A stretch of DNA of 64,000 nt, taken from assembly GCF_037975245.1 (NCBI RefSeq), contig NC_092573.1, positions 13,600,001 through 13,664,000 of the forward strand, in the 5' to 3' direction. Positions 52,801 to 61,800 of this stretch are shown one piece after another. Under the pieces are notes generated by a model that was not told where the DNA came from, searched no databases, and worked only from the letters and a program-made list of their open reading frames with translations. Position 1 is the first letter of the stretch; each line of letters starts with the position of its first letter. A program made the position numbers and the translations under genes. Source of the stretch: Apostichopus japonicus. Its lineage: Eukaryota > Echinodermata > Holothuroidea > Aspidochirotida > Stichopodidae.

Positions 52801-55800
52801 AGTTAAAAATATAACTGCTCGTTAAGTTAATGAGCAAACATTGTGATGGGATTTTTGTAGCTAATAGAAACTGAATATGCATATACAAGCAAAAATTAAA
52901 GCATTTGTTTTAATTTTAGTACAGTAAAGAGAGTTTTCTAATTTCAATACAGTTCTACTTTCCACTACACACATGGTTTGGTAAACATGAGAACAGCAAC
53001 CATATGTTTAAACAGAAAGAACCTTTCTCTTTGAACTGTTTGGTAACAACATCAACGGACGACGCTGCTACAAACTGCAACATAAACTGAAAGAAGGGAA
53101 GTTCTTACTCCTTAGACGCCATCATCACTTCAGTCGGAAGGTTCGCTCCATCGAGAGAATCATCCTTCTGAAGTTTCTGACTCAACCAAGAAGAAATCTT
53201 ATTCAACTCCTCTCCAGATACCCATTCTTCATCCTCTCTATCTGACAGCAAGGTCTGTACTTCTGGCAGGCTGCAGAGTTTTCTCCCCTCCGGTAAGAGA
53301 TGGTATCTGGCAACATTTTCAAAATGTGAAACAAAATGAAGGAGCTTAGGGTTGGAGGGGGAAGTTGATACTTGGCTGTTGCTCTCTACACTTCCCACCC
53401 ACCCTACCACCAACAGAGAAAAAATTATCCATGAATTTCTGACAACCACACTCCATCACCCCATTCTCATCCCAAGCCCATTCCCCCTTTCCCCCCCCCC
53501 CCCCTCACCAAAAAATAATGACAGCAAACATCAAAGTTTGTATGAAATGGCCTTTAAGTGAAATTTTCACTTCCTTGCATTTCTACAGACATAACATCAA
53601 CAAAAACTTTCCATATCTTCTGTCAACGTGTAACCCCTTCATATCTCCTTAAAACCCTTCCCCCTTCCCAAATAAAGAAAAGGATGAAAACTGTGGATTT
53701 AATGTTCTACAATCACCTCTCACATCCTCATTTCTTTCCTCCTCCTCCCCACTCCCCCCCCACCACCCCAAAAAAAGTAATCACAGTTGAATTGTGTCTG
53801 AAAAGGTCTGCAAATTGGATCTAATCCTGCCCAACTTTGTAGAGATCAGATTAGATTAGTACATGCTACCCCCCCTCCTCCTCCACACCCAACCCCAATC
53901 CCTTTGATATTCAGAGACCATGTGAAACGTATAATTATAAAGCTACTTAGCACTCACTTGATTTCCCCTTTGGTGGTAGCAAATATTCCTTCAGCTTTCT
54001 CCCAAGCCTCATTGGATGAGAGAGAGTCATTGAACTGCATCAACAGATGTCTGGCAAACTTCTTCCCAGCACCGTAAATTCTTGCATAATTTATCACCTG
54101 TGCCAGAATGATTAAAACCAATGTCAATATTGGAGCACTCCTGAGTCAACTCTTAATGGGGATTTTTTTTCTAATTGCAAAATGTTTGCATGACAAACTG
54201 ATTTAGTTCTTGTTAGATCTTATAAACATTGTTAATATCGATGAAATTGCTAGCTTGGAAAGTTGGTAGATTCCACAAAATGAAATTATGAAAATAACAT
54301 GTGATGCAAACAATACACTTTCAACTAATTCTAGGAAGCCAGTATGGGTATAATCTGTATTTGAGAGATATCTACAAGAAATACATTGAAGTGTTACAAG
54401 CCACTTGGAACTACTGCCTTCAGTGTAGTTTGTATTTCAATACCTACTGCTACTGTTTGAAAGTGATCCATTCAACATTTGTGGCTCAACACTCACAGTG
54501 GCTGGACTACAAAGTTTAGCATAAAAATTCACTAGTTGCATTTATGTACAAGAATTATTATGACCAAGTTACCCCCACTCCTGGAGAAGGTGTGACCATT
54601 TTTCATATAAGTCAGTAATATTTCATATTTCCATCCAAATTGCTCTGGATTACTCCTCTAACTGCATGAGTACAAGTAGAATATAATTATCCTTGGTATG
54701 ACTATGAGTACAACTCTCTATGCTTAAGTACAAGTACATAATTTTACACTATGCTAGATTCACAACATGACGAGTACAGACAACTATGCTGAGATATGAG
54801 TTGCGTCTATGAATCGACTTTGCTACAAGTCACCGATGTAAGATATAAGATATAAGAATCTTTATTGACCATAAAAGGAATTGGGATTCACTCCTTCTCA
54901 TTAAAACAGACAATAAAACAATCATAAATACAGTGAAAATACATTCCAATTCACTCCAATTCCTAAAACGAAAAATTAAGACTAATACGTCCTTGTTCTG
55001 ACACATAAAATTGGCCTATTTCCTACAGATTTCATTGGCAAGATTGAGAATAGCCCTTGGCAAGAAAGAATGCCTGTATCTCTCCATTCGGCATCTCATG
55101 ACAATGGGTCTGCCCGTTCGATTGCTGTAATTCGATGCCCCAGAGGATGTTGGGATGACATGATTGACTTGCAACTGCTACACTAGACAAACATTCCATT
55201 CCAACATGATACACATTCATGATAAAACAGAATACCCTTCAAGACTTTGTGCATCTACATTAAAAACCAATCATTCTAAAGTTAAGCAGTGTCTGGTACC
55301 TTTGCATGGTTTCTACTGATTCCTACAGTATTTGCTGTTACGCTGTGCATATCGGTGGCATCCTTCTTGTTTCCTTGTAAAGTCATCCACCCTAGTGCAG
55401 TGCATCCTACAAGGAAAAAATAATAATATTGCTATTTAAAGCGGTACCAGATTTAGGTCATATCTAATAGTGCAGTACATCTAAAAACAAAGTAGCAAAA
55501 TAATATTTTATAAAGATCTGTAGAATGCTTCATAATCCTGTGCCGAGCATACCGCAGAAGCTGAGTTGGCGTAAGTATTTATGCACTGCTCCTTTATAAA
55601 GATGTTAACTAGTGTATAATATCTTTCAAATGTCTTTCAAATCTCTAGTAGTTTTCCATGAGTGTTGAGATTGGTCCATATTAACAGCCAATCAGATTTC
55701 TAAATGACGGACACGCTAGTTGTCTGATCCATTTATAGCGTGTCTTAGAGGCCATCACCTGAGACTTCTGGTATTTCCAGCAACAAAAAACAGAAGAAAC

Positions 55801-58800
55801 TGGATAGGATCTAGTTACCATGGATACCAACAAAATTGGAATCTCCAAGAATGGCTGCAATCCATAACTCCTGGGAATCCACATCGGCACCGACAAAGTG
55901 ATACCCTGGTGGTGCTTGAACCATCGCTTTTAATTCACTGCCGACACGATCAGGCTGCAAAATAATAAGAGCATATAGGTTGCTGCATCGATATCTCTAT
56001 CATAACGAATCTAAACATTACATATAAAGCATTGCGCTTCTTTTTGCTCCTTTTCCATGCATTTGTATAAGCTTAAATATTGTATATAAATTATTATTAT
56101 GAAACTTTTTTTTTCTTACATGTCTCTCTAGTTTGTATTGTATATCAAAAATATTATTTATCCTTTGTTAAACATGCATGTATTGCACAAAATTGCTGGA
56201 AATAAATTGTTGTCAATGTCATTGTCATAAACCTTGAACTGCACAAGAAGTCATTGTGTAAAGTCAGTATTAGACTATAATTAAGAACTTTATTGACTTG
56301 AAGACATTTGTCATTATCTAGAAAGTAACAATACACATTGATTTTTATAATGCAGTATAAAACTGATAAATATCAAGCAAAATTTACTTCAGAGCAAATG
56401 TGACTAGCAAAATATGTACAACTGCATTACTATTTTGTAAACCATTTACAATTAATTAGTGGTGTGAACTAGTCACTGGGTCATAAGATGGTGCCCAAAC
56501 ATATTTAATAGGCCAATTATCTATTTCAAGCAGCAAAAACATTTTGGGTCATTTGCATCATCAAAAACAAAACGATTCCAAGTAAATATTACTTTCGATG
56601 GAAAGAACATTTTCAAAGTATTACCAAAGCATTTGTTGCAGTAAGCCATGTTGGTTCCACAGCCCTCCTGGTGACTGTACCTGCTGTTATCACCCTCGGT
56701 AATATGGCACCATACATTCCCTCATCGTCATAGCTACGATCTCTAGTGACCTTCGGTGGGAGATCAGACTTGTTGAAGTGGACCACCATCTGGGACCTGG
56801 AGTTGAAAAGGAAGGGATGTTAAACCTACCAAAAGTGCCTAATTGATATATTGTCAACTTCTCAGCTTCTGTTTACGATATCTCAGAGAAGGCCACTGTC
56901 GATTGCCCCATGTGTCAATCACAAACCTCCTACTACGGTTAAGCATTGTACTGTAGCTACATTGTTAATACTGTACCCTAACACCTAAGCTCAATCACTC
57001 TTTTTCGTTCTCTATTTGATGCAGTTTTACCTGTTTTCCTTGCCATATTAGTAACATGTGATTCCGGTCCCTTTAAATCAAAACCTTACCGAGAAGTTAA
57101 ATGGCAAACGTCACGAAAAAGGCTGTAAAATTCAAAAATATTGCTCGATTTGCCTTGGAATAGACTCTACATGGAGGCTACCATCTTGTTAACAGCACTG
57201 AACTGTTATTTCACCCACTCTGTTCAAGGGGCCCGTAGAGTGCAGCATTATTGCAGAATTAAAGTAGGGCATTCTTAGGCACATCACCCTATATAAATCT
57301 CCCAATATTGACTTTGCATACTAATCTCTGCATCACAGCAGATCAAAGATGTGATGTCTTCGTGGCAAATGAGTTACAAAATTGTCATCGCTTTTCTAAT
57401 AGTATTTGTCTTCAAAATGTGGTCCAACTTGATAATCTGCTTTCAAAACTGTCAATGTACTCTGAATTCAAGATGACATCAAAGTGCAATGTTTGCCTAC
57501 AAATTATAAAACAAAAGGAAAGGAAAAACATTTTCATCTCATTTGGCAGGGTAATGTCACTCACTCACTATTAGGACAGAAAATTTGAACCCCTTTTATG
57601 CGACAGTCGACTTTGATTATCGGAATATTCCTCTAGGCATTTTCATCTCATTTGGCAGGGTAATGTCACTCACTCACTATTAGGACAGAAAATTTGAACC
57701 CCTTTTATGCGACAGTCGACTTTGATTATCGGAATATTCCTCTAAGCATTTTCATCTCATTTGGCAGGGTAATGTCACTCACTCACTATTAGGACAGAAA
57801 ATTTGAACCCCTTTTATGCGACAGTCGACTTTGATTATCGAAATATTCCTCTAAGCATTTTCATCTCATTTGGCAGGGTAACGTCACTCACTCACTATTA
57901 GGACAGAAAATTTGAACCCCTTTTATGCGACAGTCGACTTTGATTATCGGAATATTCCCCTAAGCATTTTCATCTCATTTGGCAGGGTAACGTCACTCAC
58001 TCACTATTAGGACAGAAAATTTGAACCCCTTTTATGCGACAGTCGACTTTGATTATCGGAATATTCCTCTAGGCATTTTCATCTCATTTGGCAGGGTAAC
58101 GTCACTCACTCACTATTAGGACAGAAAATTTGAACCCCTTTTATGCGACAGTCGACTTTGTTATCGGAATATTCCTCTAAGCATTTTCATCTCATTTGGC
58201 AGGGTAACGTCACTCACTCACTATTAGGACAGAAAATTTGAACCCCTTTTATGCGACAGTCGACTTTGGTTATCGGAATATTCCTCTAAGTTTTCATCTC
58301 ATTTGGCAGGGCAACGTCACTCACTCACTATTAGGACAGATAATCCCTTTTAGGCGACAGTGGACTTTAAATCATCGGAATATTCCTCTAAGCATTTTCA
58401 TCTCATTTGGCAGGGCAACGTCACTCACTCACTATTAGGACAGATAATCCCTTTTAGGCAACAGTCGACTTTAAATCATCGGAATATTCCTCTAAGCATT
58501 TTCATCTCATTTGGTATGGCAACGTCACTCACTCACTATCAGGACAGAAAATTTGAAGCCCTTTTAGGCGACAATCGAATTTAAAGGGTGTGAAGACTTG
58601 CGCAAAAAGAAACGTCTAATGCCAGTAATCTGACCTAGTTTCGAATGAGGTGTAACAGAAGTGTTAGACACCACCATCAATCCCAGAAAATACACACATA
58701 GCTTGCTACCGTCGGTAATTAGACACTAGTGTACAGTCAATACATACAGCTACAGTCAATCATGGGCGGCGATCCTGGGGGGGATGGGGGGGATACATCC

Positions 58801-61800
58801 CCCCCATGAAAATGGGTGGAGGGGATGTAATACACCATATCCCCCCCACCAAATGCCAGGAATAAGAATATTTTCATGCCTTCATTTATGCATCATCGTG
58901 AATGTACGGCTCTTTTTAGCTTCATTTCTCGCCTATACCATAAACGCAGTGCGATCTTTTCAAATAAACCGTCTTTATAAAGCAAGAATAGTTGACTGTA
59001 GGCTTCATTGGCCCTATAACAACAAAATGTATTATTGCGCCCACGGTATTGATATACTACATATATGCACCCTCATAGTATTCATATAGGCCCTATAGTA
59101 GGCCTACACACGTACATGTACCCTCGAACAGCTGAGAATCTCATGTCACCAGGGTAATGCTTAATTAGGGGCGTCGGAGCGGTTCGCCGGACCAATATTC
59201 ACGGCGCAAAAAAAAAAGGAGAAAAAAGTAGCACTAAGAAGAAAAAAAGGCAAAAAATAAAGAACCAAAATGAAAACATACTTCAAAATGTGTTTCAGAA
59301 GATTAATCGGGTACAAAAACAGACAAGGGAGAATGCACAGAAGAAAAGCTCCGGAAGTGCCATTTCCTGCAATCTGGGAGGCATTTTTTCAAAATTTTCT
59401 CCATTACGCTACGCGCCAACCAATGGTGGCGCGTAGCGTAGTTTGACCTTCCAAACGTCCCCCACCCCCCCCCGATAATTATGGTAGATGGCCACACTCT
59501 GATCTTCCGTACCAATCCCAAATAGCTTCCGACGCCCCTGTTAATACACGTACGTTTCACCTGGATGCCCTAGCAATCGGTACCTAGGAATGTAACTATG
59601 TGTAATTATGTATAGGCCTATAATAGCCTGCATGAGGCCATTTTCTTCATCGAATAATATAAAGAGCTCTCGAACATTCTAACGTAGCGCCTGAAAGAAG
59701 ATTGACAGGGGCAATTTTCCCAAAATAACACCCGAAATTTAAAAAAAAGTATTTTGGATCCTGATTATGAGATATATCGGACATGAAATCCCTATTTTAA
59801 AGTTGGGTATATGCCCCTTGGAAACCTCGGCAAGTGCCGTTTCCGGCCATCTAGAGGGTTTGTAAATCCCAAAATTTTCTTGTACGCTTCGCGCCAACTC
59901 ATGGTGGCGCTACGCTTAGATAGTCAACAAGGTCATATCCCCCCCACTCGGAAGTACGGATCGCCGCCCATGCAGTCAATACCCACAGCACAGTGTACAA
60001 ACAATACAGCGTGGACATCTCAGGTCCAGCTAAAGATAACAAGGTATCATGTTTCATTACTGTCTGCACTTTGTATTGACAAGAAGAAAACTTCACTTGC
60101 AAGCAACGGAAAGTTAACTTTTTCAGAGCCCGGCACGCGGTTTGGGGTGAGTCTTCAATGCCTTTAATCATCGGAATATTCCTCTAAGCTTATCATTACA
60201 TAAAGTCAGAGATGTATGACCTACAGTATTCTCTTGCTTGAATTCCTCCAGGATGAAATGACTTTGTTTATCTCTAGGATCTTCTCGGCCTCCAGTCCTC
60301 CTTCAGAGCTCAAAGTGCCGTCTTCAATTTTGGTCAGGAAATCTTTCGCAAGAGGATTCCCAACGTTAGCATTACCTCCATCCTGCGAGAAATCAATAAA
60401 ACATCTATGAGCTTTAGATAACCTCTGCGGTTTTCCTCTGTTTTCTTCATGTTTGTTTTCTGAAAGCTCACTGTTGCCTTTGCCTCTTTCGAAGAACTTC
60501 CGACGAAATTGTATTACAAGATGAAAGTAATCACAATGCAAATTTTTCCAAAAGCCTTAAAATACTATGATGTAAAAATGGTACGACAACCTAAGCCTCT
60601 ATCCGGAGATGGTTTCCGTAATAAATAAATCCAACTATGACAACCTAAGCCTCTATCGGGAGATGGTTTCCTTAATAAACAAATCCAACTATGACAACCT
60701 AAGCCTCTATCGGGAGATGGTTTCCTTAATAAACAAATCCAATTATGACAACCTAAGCCTCTATCGGGAGATGGTTTCCTTAATAAACAAATCCAACTAT
60801 GACAACCTAAGCCTCTATCGGGAGATGGTTTCCTTAATAAACAAATCCAACTATGACAACCTAAGCCTCTATCGGGAGATGGTTTCCTTAATAAACAAAT
60901 CAACTATGACAACCTAAGCCTCTATTGGGAGATGGTTTCCTTAATAAACAAATCCAACTATGACAACCTAAGCCTCTATTGGGAGATGGTTTCCTTAATA
61001 AACAAATCCATTTGAAGGAATGGGGGTGGAGGCAAGAAACATCATACAGTAATACAAAATTGCTGTTTCAAATACAAGAAATATTTTTTATAGCTCATTA
61101 AAATCTATTGGTCTGAAAGTTGATTCTTAATATCAAACAATCGTAAGAGTTGGACATTTTCACAGCAGATGTATTACAGTTTTGCATACAAGATTCTAGG
61201 CTAACATCGGTATCTTCATACAGTGAGTAATTTTTGGATAAATTTACCATTTGAATACATTCTTCCTGTGCAAATGGAACAATGTACCAGGTACATAAGA
61301 CAAGCAAGCAAGTGGACTATAATAGGCTAATATTTAATTTCAGTTATAAAATTCAAGAAACTTTACTGCAAGCTAGGATTTATACCTTATGTGGTAGCTT
61401 ATAAAACCAACAGCCAGCAACTTCAACATCAATACATGGTTTTCTGCCATTATACAGAGGGCTTCGAGCATTTGACCTCTTCTTCTTCATGCTCTTGGTA
61501 ACATCGTCAACTTCCGGATCATCTTCATTTATTTCAGAGGACTATATTGGAAAGGAAAAAAAAGTATCACAGGAACCGTTCTGTGGCAGAAATATACAAG
61601 AGTAAAATATGTGTTTTCTTTATCACTAGATATTAGAATCCCAATAGCATTAAAACCTATTGTAAAGGCATCAAATTTTTCAAATTTGGTGTAATTTCAT
61701 ATGAAAGGTGTCTGGCAAACATTACAATGGGTGACAAAGACAAAGGAAGAGCTTTTTTTCTCCCTTTAATTTTGCAGAACATTTTGAAATACCAAAAAAA

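Larger units (their letters stand above)
58585..60163. mobile_element. TTAA-flanked MITE, copy interrupted by another transposon
   Basis: Same family as 50978-51329. TTAA at 58581-58584 and 60164-60167, both derived from the minisatellite word GACTTTAAATCATCGG. The element's own sequence is 58585-58760 plus 59981-60163, about 359 bp once the insertion and one copy of its duplication are removed. Confidence 0.85.

Noticed and set aside
53041-53085. Possible extra POLG exon [17 protein letters not shown] on the minus strand
   Set aside because: It would leave an intron of at most 24 bp next to the 53109-53306 exon and breaks the frame. Direct splicing from 53109 to 51938 restores the frame and matches POLG.
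57529-58580. CRISPR-like regular spacing
   Set aside because: The whole 109-bp unit is repeated with no unique spacers, and the context is an animal intron.
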